A stretch of DNA of 64,000 bases, from positions 2,496,876 to 2,560,875 of the forward strand of contig OX638380.1 of assembly GCA_951813855.1 (NCBI GenBank), given 5' to 3'. Of the stretch, positions 55,196-63,924 are shown piece by piece (positions within the stretch are counted from its first letter, which is position 1; every line of letters begins with the position of its first letter). Source of the stretch: an uncultured Verrucomicrobiae bacterium (GTDB lineage Bacteria > Verrucomicrobiota > Verrucomicrobiia > Limisphaerales > AAA164-E04). The notes under the pieces were generated by a model. The model had not been told where the DNA came from, did no database searches, and saw nothing but the letters and a program-made list of their open reading frames with translations. The position numbers and the translations under genes are program-made.

Positions 55196-56353
55196 TTACG
55201 AACCTAACTGCTCGATTTTTTTATTTGCTTTGGCAAAACGATTGCAGCGAGTCTTGATAAAAAATACTAAATGCAACGCGATAATCAACAATAATCCAAA
55301 CGAATATAACACCACCTCATTTAAATAATTGTCGTCGCTTTGGGTTCTTCGTTTTAAATTCAATATTTTACTAAGGAATTCCGACTTCCGCCTTTTTGGA
55401 TTTGAATCGCACAGCCTGTTGCCGTCCCAGAATTTCGGCCGGGTATTTCTTGAACTCCACACCATAGTGCCGATCGGCAGTTTTTGGTTTCTCCAGGTCC
55501 AAAAACCCGGGTCGTTTATTTTGATCTCGGCCTTGCTGAGGCGAAGTTCCGTTCTCAAGAAATTAGGAACGATAACGACTACTTTACTGGGCAGCCAGGG
55601 ATAGTCGTCATTATCATAGTGCGATAAAACTCTAATCCCGTTTTGACGGCATTGATAAAGGCGTAATCCATATTCGATATCGTGGCCGATCCAGTAATCC
55701 GTTGTCGCAGCTCTTTCTGAGTCGTTGAATTCGACCCGAATCCGCCAGGTGTCGATTCCGTCGATTTGTTCTCGACCGATATATTTCGTATTCCACTGTT
55801 CCAGGTCGTCGCCCGCTTGAAAAGTTTTTCCCGGAGTAGCCCCAGTATAAAGATAGCTTTGCGATTGAACCGGACCCCCGATAACTCTAAGATCGAAATC
55901 CGGCCCTGAATCGATATGATATGGAAAATCGAAATGATTTTGAAGATAGTCATAGGTTAAATAATCGTCATAGTTTAAAACAGGGGCATCGGTATTATAA
56001 TTATAAACGTTAAATCCATCGTAAAGACTCAATAACATTTTACTGTAACCTATATTCGACTTATTATAATCGCGGTAGTCATTCACTTCCTCAGGGTATT
56101 GGCGGCTATCGAACACTCTTTTTTCCTGATCGAATTCAACGGCATAACGATTAGTGATCGGCTCGGTATCACCACGCACTTGCGCCACGATCGTTAGTTC
56201 CATGCGTGACGGCGGAACGGCGCTACGTATCATCGCCAGGCGATTCACTAGTTCGGCCGGGTTTTTCGTGGGATCAAATTTTAGTTCTTCGGATAAACCA
56301 CAAAAGCAACCCGAAAGGAACGCCGTCCAAACGTACAGGTAAACCGAAATCAT
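55196..56353 (-). CDS. Unknown exported protein with C-terminal membrane helix, paralog of 52689-53780
   Basis: 385 residues from ATG 56353. The leader MISVYLYVWTAFLSGCFCG may be a lipoprotein signal (LSGC). Shared blocks with the neighbour: NPAELVNRLAMIRSAVPPSR / DPAALLQRLAMIRESTPPSR, EKRVFD, YIGREQIDGIDTWRIRVE / YLGRLLIDGINTWHIRVE, DDYPWLPSKV, WTWRNQ-LP-GT, and K-FL-KILNLK before the anchor. The C-terminal helix (VVLYSFGLLLIIALHLVFFI) and basic tail follow. A longer open frame upstream (to 56596) has a composition unlike the rest and would bury the signal peptide. I do not recognise the family. Confidence 0.7.
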   Translation of the reverse strand: MISVYLYVWTAFLSGCFCGLSEELKFDPTKNPAELVNRLAMIRSAVPPSRMELTIVAQVRGDTEPITNRYAVEFDQEKRVFDSRQYPEEVNDYRDYNKSNIGYSKMLLSLYDGFNVYNYNTDAPVLNYDDYLTYDYLQNHFDFPYHIDSGPDFDLRVIGGPVQSQSYLYTGATPGKTFQAGDDLEQWNTKYIGREQIDGIDTWRIRVEFNDSERAATTDYWIGHDIEYGLRLYQCRQNGIRVLSHYDNDDYPWLPSKVVVIVPNFLRTELRLSKAEIKINDPGFWTWRNQKLPIGTMVWSSRNTRPKFWDGNRLCDSNPKRRKSEFLSKILNLKRRTQSDDNYLNEVVLYSFGLLLIIALHLVFFIKTRCNRFAKANKKIEQLGS

Positions 56354-57050
56354 TCTGCGGGGCGACGCCCTTCCGGTCCGAATGCCAAAAAAGCTCAATG
56401 TTAAGGCCAAACGCCGCCTCGATTCGATTGCGACAATATCCAGTGAAATGTTTCCGGTTCGTAGCTCAGGCTCGCCGTCCGGCGCCAATCGAAACAAATC
56501 CCGATAGCGGGCTTGCACGGATTGATCCTGTCGCTTATCACCCCGGGTTACCGGGCACGAAAGGCATCGTAGACGTTTTGTCGTACAAACTCTCATTAGC
56601 CGAACAACCGATGAGGCAGATCGTCATTATTGCTGTCATCGACCTGCGGTTTTGACGCTCGAAAAAAAACGATCGGTCATACTTTCGCTCCATCAGCTCT
56701 CATTTTCGGGTTTTCCTCGATAAAGTCAACCGTTAACTGAGTCTCAAATGGTCCAATCCTACCTGCGATTCGCCACGACAGATCGCCGATCGTCTGTACT
56801 TCCGCATCCTTTCCCGGTAAGAATCGATTCCCAAACTCCGGTTATTCCATCCGTTTTCCTCGATAAATGCCCGAATTGCCTCCGTTCCAAAATGTCAGGC
56901 CAAACGCTTTTTCAATCGCCGAAGAAATCGAAAACGCCGCAATTGAGCCGGCACTCCTCCACTCTCGAAGCGACGGTGCCCGATATCACCGATAATCCTA
57001 CCCCGCCCGGCCTTTGGACCAGTGAAGCTCAAGCCTCATTATGGTCTTGC
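56354..57050. other. Intergenic stretch, no supported gene
   Basis: About 700 bases between the divergent unknown gene and the sulfatase. Open frames exist on both strands but have no family resemblance or start signals. Confidence 0.4.
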
Positions 57051-57078
57051 TTGCGCTGGAATCAAGATACCCTAACCT
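57051..57078 (+). promoter_or_regulatory. Putative sulfatase promoter, leaderless geometry
   Basis: TTGCGC (57051-57056), 16-base spacer, TAACCT (57073-57078), then seven bases to the ATG at 57086. The first -35 base is 35 bases before the start codon. Confidence 0.4.
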
Positions 57079-57085
57079 GACGTTC

Positions 57086-59230
57086 ATGACCAAGCTTTTC
57101 GATTTATGGCGTTTAGCCGTTTTCCCGTTTGCCGGACTCATGGCGTTAGAAGCCGACACCCTGACGCCCAACATCGTCCTGATGATGGCTGACGACATGG
57201 GCATGGGAGACACTAGCGCCTATCAAGAGTACACCGGCAATACTGATGCTGCCCAGCTCCTTACCCCGCAGATGGACCGGCTTGCTCGTCTGGGAATTCA
57301 ATTTACCGACGTTCATACCCCGGCTTCCCGATGCACACCCACTCGTTACAGTCTGCTCACCGGCCGCTATTCCTGGCGCAGCAGGCTTAAATGGTGGGTA
57401 TTGTTCGGCGTTCAAGGCGACCCTCTTATCGAATCCGATCGACCGACTATCGCCTCGTTACTCCGCGATCACGGATATCGAACGGCCCTGATCGGTAAAT
57501 GGCACCTCGGCCTGCGCTATCGCCGAACCGACGGCTCTCCGGCGGCCGGTTGGCAAGACGCCGATTTAACCCAACCCCTGTACGCTTCCCCCTTGGATCA
57601 CGGTTTCGATTTCGCCCGGTACACTTCACGCTCCCACGGCACTTCAGGCCCAGACGCCGGGCAAACCCGTTCTCGAAAACGAAACTTCCCGGACCAAACT
57701 ATCGGCCCCGGTCATCTTCACGGACGCCAAGCCGTCAGCACCGCCGGTGAAGGTAAATTACTCCAGGATTCCGGACCCCACGCCTACGTACTGAGCAAGT
57801 TAGGTAGCCGGCATTCCGATCATGCCCTCGAATTTCTACAAGAACATATCGCCCGATCCGAAACGCGCACCCGACCTTTTTTTCTCTACTACCCGGCCAA
57901 TTCCAATCACGGACCCTACACCCCCGACCAAACTATCGCCGGCCGCAAAGTAGCCGGAGCCGCTCGCACGGTCGACGGCCGACCGATGTCTCAAAGATAC
58001 GATTACATCTACGAAAACGACGTTGCGCTCGGCCGGATCCTCGACTGGCTATCGACTACTCCCGATCCCCGCAATCCGAAACGAAAACTAATCCACAACA
58101 CCCTCGTGATTTTCACCAGCGACAACGGTGCCGAAAAAAACGACGACGTCGCCACCGGCCCCTTCCGAAGCAACAAAGGAAGTTGCTACGAGGGGGGACA
58201 CCGGGTGCCGTTTCTGGCCAGTTGGCCTCGAGGCCAGGTCGGCGACGGCAATCCTGCCACCGAAGGCGCGACGAGCGCCGCTGTTTTCGGACTACAGGAT
58301 TTGTATGCCACCTTCGCCGAGATTCTCGATGTCGAACTTCCCGACAACTCCTCGAGCGAAAAAGGCGGAGAAGACAGTCTCAGCGTATTGGCTGCGCTAC
58401 AGGGTAAATCCTTCCGGCGTCAAATTCCTCTTTTCTTTAGCGATCACAAGGAAGCCCGAGACGATCCGGCCGCCATGGCCATGCGCTGGGATTCACCGGT
58501 ATTCGACGGCCAGGCAGTTCCCGGCCAATGGAAAATTTTCTTCGACGCCGGGTTGGTGCGCTCCGGAATTGCCCGGCCGTACGAACTTTACGAACTGAGC
58601 TCCGATCAGAAGGAATCCGTCAACCTGATCGACGATCCCCGGCACCGCTTCCTGATCGATCGGTTGACCGAAACGGCAACCCGGCATCGGCTGGCGGGCG
58701 GTCATCGACTCGTTTCGATCCCGACCGGTCCGAGAATCGTTTTCGATTGGACTGACGCCCGCCTCCCCGAACGAAACTTCGCCGGTAAATCCACCGAAGG
58801 CCATTCGCTCACGGCTCGGGACATTACCGTCAAGATCACCGGTTTGCGGGGGAGCGACGTTTTGAATGACGATGCGTTCGCGATCGGCGATCTCGGCTTG
58901 GGATTGCGCTCAGGGAGCAACCAAAGCGTCGACCGAGGCCGGGCCCTTTCGATCGTCTTCGACCGGGACGTGTTGCTCGAATCGATTTCCCTGGCGGTCG
59001 GCGAAACCGGCAGTTGCGGCGGCACTTACCGGCTCGGCGACTCCACGCCTCAAGCCGTCTATTGCCTCGACGCCGATAACGATTCAAGAAATCAAGAAGG
59101 TATCCTCAGCGACCTCGGCATCTTGCGAGCCGGACAATCGCTGCGACTGGATAGCTCGCCGCAATTGGGAGTCGAAACGCCCGGCAAATGGTGGCTGCAA
59201 GGCCTCGTTATCCGAAGTCTGAACCGCTAA
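57086..59230 (+). CDS. Arylsulfatase-type sulfatase with C-terminal beta-rich extension
   Basis: 714 residues from ATG 57086, which gives a hydrophobic leader (LAVFPFAGLMALEA). The formylglycine motif is C83-T-P-T-R in ASRCTPTRYSLLTGR, and metal ligands include the DD in LMMADDMGMGD and D/N in FTSDNGAEKND. IGKWHLGL provides the Lys and His expected near the sulfate. After the sulfatase domain (to about residue 560) there is a ~150-residue beta-rich extension (DITVKITGLRGSDVLNDDAF to the end) which could be a carbohydrate-binding module. Exported; expected to remove sulfate from glycans. An anaerobic or aerobic maturase is not in the window. Converges with hpnD. Confidence 0.9.
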   Translation: MTKLFDLWRLAVFPFAGLMALEADTLTPNIVLMMADDMGMGDTSAYQEYTGNTDAAQLLTPQMDRLARLGIQFTDVHTPASRCTPTRYSLLTGRYSWRSRLKWWVLFGVQGDPLIESDRPTIASLLRDHGYRTALIGKWHLGLRYRRTDGSPAAGWQDADLTQPLYASPLDHGFDFARYTSRSHGTSGPDAGQTRSRKRNFPDQTIGPGHLHGRQAVSTAGEGKLLQDSGPHAYVLSKLGSRHSDHALEFLQEHIARSETRTRPFFLYYPANSNHGPYTPDQTIAGRKVAGAARTVDGRPMSQRYDYIYENDVALGRILDWLSTTPDPRNPKRKLIHNTLVIFTSDNGAEKNDDVATGPFRSNKGSCYEGGHRVPFLASWPRGQVGDGNPATEGATSAAVFGLQDLYATFAEILDVELPDNSSSEKGGEDSLSVLAALQGKSFRRQIPLFFSDHKEARDDPAAMAMRWDSPVFDGQAVPGQWKIFFDAGLVRSGIARPYELYELSSDQKESVNLIDDPRHRFLIDRLTETATRHRLAGGHRLVSIPTGPRIVFDWTDARLPERNFAGKSTEGHSLTARDITVKITGLRGSDVLNDDAFAIGDLGLGLRSGSNQSVDRGRALSIVFDRDVLLESISLAVGETGSCGGTYRLGDSTPQAVYCLDADNDSRNQEGILSDLGILRAGQSLRLDSSPQLGVETPGKWWLQGLVIRSLNR

Positions 59231-59279
59231 CCAGTCCCGACAACGAAACGATAACCGAAACCCGGCGACTCCTGGGATC

Positions 59280-60143
59280 TCAACCGTACCATCCCGGCCG
59301 CCGTCCCAGCTTCGCCCGCAAACCGGTTAAAACCAAGAGCCAGGCCTTTTGCCATTTCGCCACCCGAATCAGTCCGGGTCGAAACACATCGAAGCGGTGC
59401 GATTCCAAACGCTGCAATAAGCTCCAATAGATCCAACCCATCGACTCGGCAGCGACCATGGACCGATAGTCTTCCACCGGCAACAAACCGACGGCCTCCC
59501 GGTAAAACGCCTTGCCTCGATCGGCAAAATGTCGCGCCAGCGCTTGGTAGCGTTCACTGTAACGTCCTTCCAGTATTTCCCTTTCGGTCACTTCGAAACG
59601 CAACAAATCCTCCTCGGGAAGATAAATCCGATTTCGTTCGGCGTCCGATTTGACGTCCCGCAAAATATTCGTGTACTGCAACGCCAGTCCCAGCTTGACA
59701 GCGTAATCACGACAAGCGGGCTGTCGGTAACCGAAGATCTCGATACTCAGTAATCCGACGACTGACGCAACCCGGTAGCAATAACCTTGCAATTCCTCGT
59801 GAGTGCGATAGCGCGTCTTGTCCAGATCGCTTTCCACTCCCGTCAACAATTTCTCGAACAATTCGCAATCCAAACCGTAACGCTGAACGACCGGTTGCAA
59901 TTCTTGATTAACCGGTAATTGGGGGTTTTTTCCCTCCGCGATGTTTCGAATATCTTCCCGCCAGCACGTCAACTGCCGTCTTCGTTCGGCCAACGGCACC
60001 GAATCGTCGTCGGCCACATCGTCCACTTCCCGGCAAAACGCGTACAGCGAGCACATGCTGCGACGTTTTTCCCGCGGCAACAAGGCGAACGCAAATGCCA
60101 GATTGGACCGGCTTCGCGACGTAATGAAACGAGCAGTTTCCAT
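59280..60143 (-). CDS. hpnD: Squalene/phytoene synthase family protein (HpnD-like)
   Basis: 287 residues. The two aspartate-rich motifs that bind diphosphate-Mg are seen as FCREVDDVADDD and NILRDVKSDAERNRIYLP. The head-to-head prenyl synthase fold is expected; HpnD makes presqualene or hydroxysqualene from farnesyl diphosphate in hopanoid synthesis. hpnC, hpnE and squalene-hopene cyclase are not nearby, so a phytoene synthase (crtB) is also possible. It lies 132 bases behind a small membrane protein gene, in line with the two-component genes. Confidence 0.82.
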   Translation of the reverse strand: METARFITSRSRSNLAFAFALLPREKRRSMCSLYAFCREVDDVADDDSVPLAERRRQLTCWREDIRNIAEGKNPQLPVNQELQPVVQRYGLDCELFEKLLTGVESDLDKTRYRTHEELQGYCYRVASVVGLLSIEIFGYRQPACRDYAVKLGLALQYTNILRDVKSDAERNRIYLPEEDLLRFEVTEREILEGRYSERYQALARHFADRGKAFYREAVGLLPVEDYRSMVAAESMGWIYWSLLQRLESHRFDVFRPGLIRVAKWQKAWLLVLTGLRAKLGRRPGWYG

Positions 60144-60275
60144 GGTTTCAACCGATCAGCGATGGCCGGTCGCTCCGCTCCTCGCCGCTCAAAGCCGACC
60201 GGCCTTTTCCGCCCCCGCGCCCTGATGAACGGCAAGCTACCGTCCTTCGGCGCTTGCAAACCGTAGCCAACTCCA

Positions 60276-60575
60276 TCATGCGGCGCCGTCAGGATTCTCG
60301 GTTTTATCCGGTAATCCGCTCGTTTCGGCCAAGGTGAGATTGCTGGGCCGGTGTTGCCGCCGGCGGCGCCGACGGCGCCCGGAACGATGGCTCCGGGACG
60401 ATGTCGCTTTCCGGGAATTCGATTTGCCGCGGCGGACGAATAACTTGGCGAACGAGGCCAGCACCAACAACAATACCAGTCCCAATAACGCCAGAACGGC
60501 AAAGTCGTTGAACAATAACGAAAAGAATTTGTTCTCCCCTTCGATGCCCAACATAAACGGCATCCACCCCTTCAT
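60276..60575 (-). CDS. Small membrane protein of unknown function
   Basis: 99 residues with one membrane helix (VLALLGLVLLLVLASFAKLFV) followed by a highly basic tail with a run of nine residues almost all Arg (GRRRRRRRQH). Its ATG overlaps the stop of the response-regulator gene as ATGA, which supports it being real. It is probably a positive-inside single-pass protein with a cytosolic nucleic-acid or lipid-binding tail; no family recognised. Another frame of the region has lower coding character. Confidence 0.6.
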   Translation of the reverse strand: MKGWMPFMLGIEGENKFFSLLFNDFAVLALLGLVLLLVLASFAKLFVRRGKSNSRKATSSRSHRSGRRRRRRRQHRPSNLTLAETSGLPDKTENPDGAA

Positions 60576-62008
60576 CTTCGCGCCCTCGGACTTGGACCGC
60601 CGGCTCCCCGCCCGGCCTTTTTGCTGGAGCCGATTGGAATCTTGAAGTGTTTCATGCGGCGTTGAAGAGCAGAGAGGGTAATTTCCAGGCTTTCCGCGGC
60701 ACTTTCAAGATTATTACGATACTGAGCCAGAGCGTCCACGATGCAATCCCGCTCGAAATCGTCGACCAAATTCTCCAAGGAAGTTTCCCCCGTCATGAGG
60801 CGGGAAGCCTCGATGCGGCTCAATCGCGACTCGACCTTGAATTCCGGTAAACTGGACACCTGAATTTCGGAGCCGGTTTCGAGAATGACGCAACGCTCCA
60901 CGGCATTACGCAATTCCCGCACGTTGCCGGGCCACCGGTGCGTTTTCAACAAGGCCGTCGCTTCCGGACTGAAGCCGCTCAGCCGCTTGCCGGTCGAATG
61001 GCAAAATTGCTGCAGAAAAAAATTGGCGAGCCGTTCGATGTCCTCCCCCCGTTCCCGCAAAGCCGGCGGCATGAATTGCACGACATTGAGCCGATGAAAC
61101 AAGTCCTCCCGGAACGCTCCCGATTCGATCGCTGAAACGATATCCCGATTCGTGGCGGCGATGAGCCGGACATTCACTTTCAATTCCTGGTTGCCTCCGA
61201 CCCGAGTGAAAGTCCCGTCTTCGAGAAAACGAAGCAACTTGGCCTGCAACGGTCGGCTCATGTCGCCGATTTCATCTAGGAACACCGTGCCGCCGTCGGC
61301 TTCTTCCACCCGGCCAGCCTTGTTTCGGATCGCACCGGTAAAAGCGCCCTTTTCATGGCCGAAGAGTTCGCTTTCCAATAACTGCTCCGGAATGGCCGCG
61401 CAATTGATCCGGACGTATTTCCGCTCGCTTCGCTTGCTCAAGGCATAGACCGCCCCGGCGATCAATTCCTTACCGGTGCCGCTCTCTCCCAAGATGAGCA
61501 CCGTAGCGTCGGTGGGAGCTACCGTCTTGATCAGCGTGCGCAACGCTTCGATCTTTTCCGACTGGCCGATGATTCGTTCCAAGCCGAAAGCCGGGGAAGT
61601 CTGTTGCTTCAACTTGGCGTTCTCCTGCAACAACCGGTAGCGCTCGGCGCAACGCGAAACCGCATAGATCAACTCTTCGGGGGCGAATGGCTTGGCGAGA
61701 TAGTCCACGGCTCCCCCCTTGATCGCTTCCACCGCCAATTTCGGCGTCGCGTAAGCCGTGATCATCAACACCGGAATTTCGGGCCATTTTTTCCGAATCT
61801 CCTTCAAGAAATCGTAACCGCTCATTCCCCCGAGGCGAGCGTCGGTCACCACCAGGAAAAACTCCTGCTGGCGCAGCAGTTCCAATCCCTCTTCCGCCGA
61901 TTCGACCGAACGGATTTCGTAGCCCTTGTCGTCCATCACCGTTTCCAAGGACAGACGCATATTGCGTTCGTCGTCGACGATGAGCAATGGCGGTAAATTC
62001 GAAGTCAT
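60572..62008 (-). CDS. NtrC-family sigma-54-dependent response regulator
   Basis: 478 residues. The receiver domain (about 8-120) has phospho-acceptor D56 in VVTDARLGG. The central AAA+ domain has Walker A GESGTGKE, the sigma-54 contact loop GAFTGA in HEKGAFTGAIRNKAGR, and Walker B GGTVFLDEIGDM. A C-terminal Fis-type helix-turn-helix (LESAAESLEITLSALQRRM) precedes a basic tail. It activates promoters bound by sigma-54. rpoN is not in the window. Coupled to its kinase by an ATGA overlap. Confidence 0.93.
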   Translation of the reverse strand: MTSNLPPLLIVDDERNMRLSLETVMDDKGYEIRSVESAEEGLELLRQQEFFLVVTDARLGGMSGYDFLKEIRKKWPEIPVLMITAYATPKLAVEAIKGGAVDYLAKPFAPEELIYAVSRCAERYRLLQENAKLKQQTSPAFGLERIIGQSEKIEALRTLIKTVAPTDATVLILGESGTGKELIAGAVYALSKRSERKYVRINCAAIPEQLLESELFGHEKGAFTGAIRNKAGRVEEADGGTVFLDEIGDMSRPLQAKLLRFLEDGTFTRVGGNQELKVNVRLIAATNRDIVSAIESGAFREDLFHRLNVVQFMPPALRERGEDIERLANFFLQQFCHSTGKRLSGFSPEATALLKTHRWPGNVRELRNAVERCVILETGSEIQVSSLPEFKVESRLSRIEASRLMTGETSLENLVDDFERDCIVDALAQYRNNLESAAESLEITLSALQRRMKHFKIPIGSSKKAGRGAGGPSPRARR

Positions 62009-63375
62009 CGCCGCAATTTCATCAAAGTTCGGGCGGGAAAAATCAATCGAAACCGGGTTCCCCTGCCCAATTCGGACTCCACGGTCACGGTGCCGCCGTA
62101 TAATTCGACGTTATGCTTGACGATGGCTAATCCCAAACCCGTGCCGTGCTGCTTGGTGGTATAATATGCCTCGAACAGTTGCCGCAACTGATCTTCCTCC
62201 ATGCCCGGCCCGTCGTCTTCGATGGTCGCGACCACCGAATAATTATCCCCGTAATGCGCGCCGATGTGAATCGTCCCTCCCGGTTCCAGGGCCTCGCGGG
62301 CGTTTTGCAACACGTTGACGAAGATTTCCGAAAGATGTCCCCGTTGCATGAAGATCAAGGGCAAGGCCAATTGATAGTCCCGGTGCACGGTGATCGAAAA
62401 GGCGGCCGCTTTCGGGAAGACCCGATCGATCGACCGGTCCAGATATTCGGGAATGTTCAACGGTTCGATCTTTCCTTCCTTCAATTGAGCGAATCCCATG
62501 AGATTGGTGATGATCCGGTCGGAACGATCGACCTCTTCCCGAATGATCTGGATCTGCTGGGTGATCGTCTTGCCGCGCCGCTTGGTCGTCTGCAGATTGT
62601 AGGCGGCGTTGTTGATGATACTCAGGGGATTCTTGAGTTGATGCGCAATTTCGGCCGCCAACCTCCCGGCCGCCTGCAATTGTTCCTGCCGGATGGCATG
62701 CTCCCGCAACTCGTCTTTCGCCTTGCGTTGCCGTTCGAAGAGCGACTGCACGCCGTAACAACAAGCCGTCATGAGTCCCAAGATCACGATCTTCAAATAA
62801 TAGGGTTCTCCCGGCAAAATCGCCTCGGGTTTATCCAACCGATCGATCTGCAATTCCATCTCGCCCGCGGCCCAAAAAACGAAAATGGCGAACAGGTTAA
62901 GCGAAATCTGCAGAAAGCCCCCGGTGATGCTCAGGGAATTGCGGACGATCAACAATACGAACATCCAATACAACAGACTGTCGAAACCGCCCGTCAACAT
63001 CGTCATCGCCCCCAGAAACAACACGTCGAAAGTCGCTACCCCGAGGACCAGCAGCAACAGCGCCGCCAGCGGCAATTGGCGCATGCCGATCAACATCACG
63101 CCCGCTCCCAAGTTGATCAGGATATAAAAAACGAACAACGTCCGGACGTTCTCCAACATCACGCCCCGCCGATCCATTTCTTCCCAATCCGGCGAGAACA
63201 AGTAACCGATCAGCAACAGGATCGCCGAAGCCTTGACCGGAAGTCCGGAATTCCGTTCTACGTGCGACAACCGATCGAACCACTCCCGGCGCCGATGTTC
63301 CTCGTTTGCTTCCGGCCACGCGAAGAGACGCCGGAGCAAGGCGAAGGGGCTATCGTATTTCGTGGTCTCAGGCAT
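62005..63375 (-). CDS. Membrane sensor histidine kinase, partner of the NtrC-type regulator
   Basis: 456 residues. About five or six membrane helices between residues 45 and 205 form the sensor; there is no large periplasmic domain. HisKA with the phospho-accepting His in AAEIAHQLKNPLSIINNAA near 245, HATPase with N-box VLQNAREALE, G1 DDGPGMEED and G2 GTGLGLAIVKHNVELYGG. The membrane-embedded sensor suggests a signal within the membrane or bilayer state; linking this to the downstream isoprenoid gene is inference. It lies three bases after coaC. Confidence 0.92.
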   Translation of the reverse strand: MPETTKYDSPFALLRRLFAWPEANEEHRRREWFDRLSHVERNSGLPVKASAILLLIGYLFSPDWEEMDRRGVMLENVRTLFVFYILINLGAGVMLIGMRQLPLAALLLLVLGVATFDVLFLGAMTMLTGGFDSLLYWMFVLLIVRNSLSITGGFLQISLNLFAIFVFWAAGEMELQIDRLDKPEAILPGEPYYLKIVILGLMTACCYGVQSLFERQRKAKDELREHAIRQEQLQAAGRLAAEIAHQLKNPLSIINNAAYNLQTTKRRGKTITQQIQIIREEVDRSDRIITNLMGFAQLKEGKIEPLNIPEYLDRSIDRVFPKAAAFSITVHRDYQLALPLIFMQRGHLSEIFVNVLQNAREALEPGGTIHIGAHYGDNYSVVATIEDDGPGMEEDQLRQLFEAYYTTKQHGTGLGLAIVKHNVELYGGTVTVESELGRGTRFRLIFPARTLMKLRR

Positions 63376-63378
63376 GAT

Positions 63379-63924
63379 TCAGGGACCCAACATCGCCAGG
63401 GCCTGTTGCGCAATGCTTTCGGTTTCCCACAAACGGCCGATGCCTTCGTAGCCGCAGGAGAGCATCCCCTCAGCCGGCCCGATGAAAACCGCGCCCCGTT
63501 TTTCCAACATGGCGACGTTCTCCCGGGTCGCCGGATGCCGCCACATTTTTCCGTTCATCGCCGGCGCCAGCAACAGCTTGGCTTCGGGATTGAGGGCCAG
63601 AGCAATGCAAGTCAAGGCGTCGTCGGCCAAGCCATAGGTCAACCGGGCCAGGCAATTAGCCGTCGCCGGAGCGATCAACAACAAATCCACCTCGTCGGCC
63701 AATCTGACGTGAGAAGGTTTCCAACCCTCTTCCTCGTCGTAGAGATCGCTGACCACCGGCCGGCGGGCCAGTGTTTTGAAAGCCAGAGGGGTAACGAATC
63801 GTTGAGCGTCGGACGTCAGGACAGCGTCGACCTCGCAACCGCCCCGGACCAAATGCCCGACCAAATCGATCGCCTTATAGGCGGCAATAGATCCGGTGAC
63901 CCCCAAAACGACCCTTTTTTTCAT
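63379..63924 (-). CDS. coaC: Phosphopantothenoylcysteine decarboxylase (CoaC domain only)
   Basis: 181 residues from ATG 63924. Flavoprotein of the HFCD family, making 4'-phosphopantetheine for CoA. VLGVTGSIAAYKAIDLV, HVRLADEVDLLLIAPATAN, LLLAPAMNGKMW and the substrate-binding AEGMLSCG are all conserved. The CoaB synthetase half found in most bacterial Dfp proteins is missing, so CoaB must be encoded elsewhere. The ATG overlaps the stop of the preceding gene. Confidence 0.87.
   Translation of the reverse strand: MKKRVVLGVTGSIAAYKAIDLVGHLVRGGCEVDAVLTSDAQRFVTPLAFKTLARRPVVSDLYDEEEGWKPSHVRLADEVDLLLIAPATANCLARLTYGLADDALTCIALALNPEAKLLLAPAMNGKMWRHPATRENVAMLEKRGAVFIGPAEGMLSCGYEGIGRLWETESIAQQALAMLGP

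Noticed and set aside
56354..56596. N-terminal extension of the second unknown paralog
   Set aside because: It would place the signal peptide 80 residues inside the protein and is Arg-rich shadow-like sequence.
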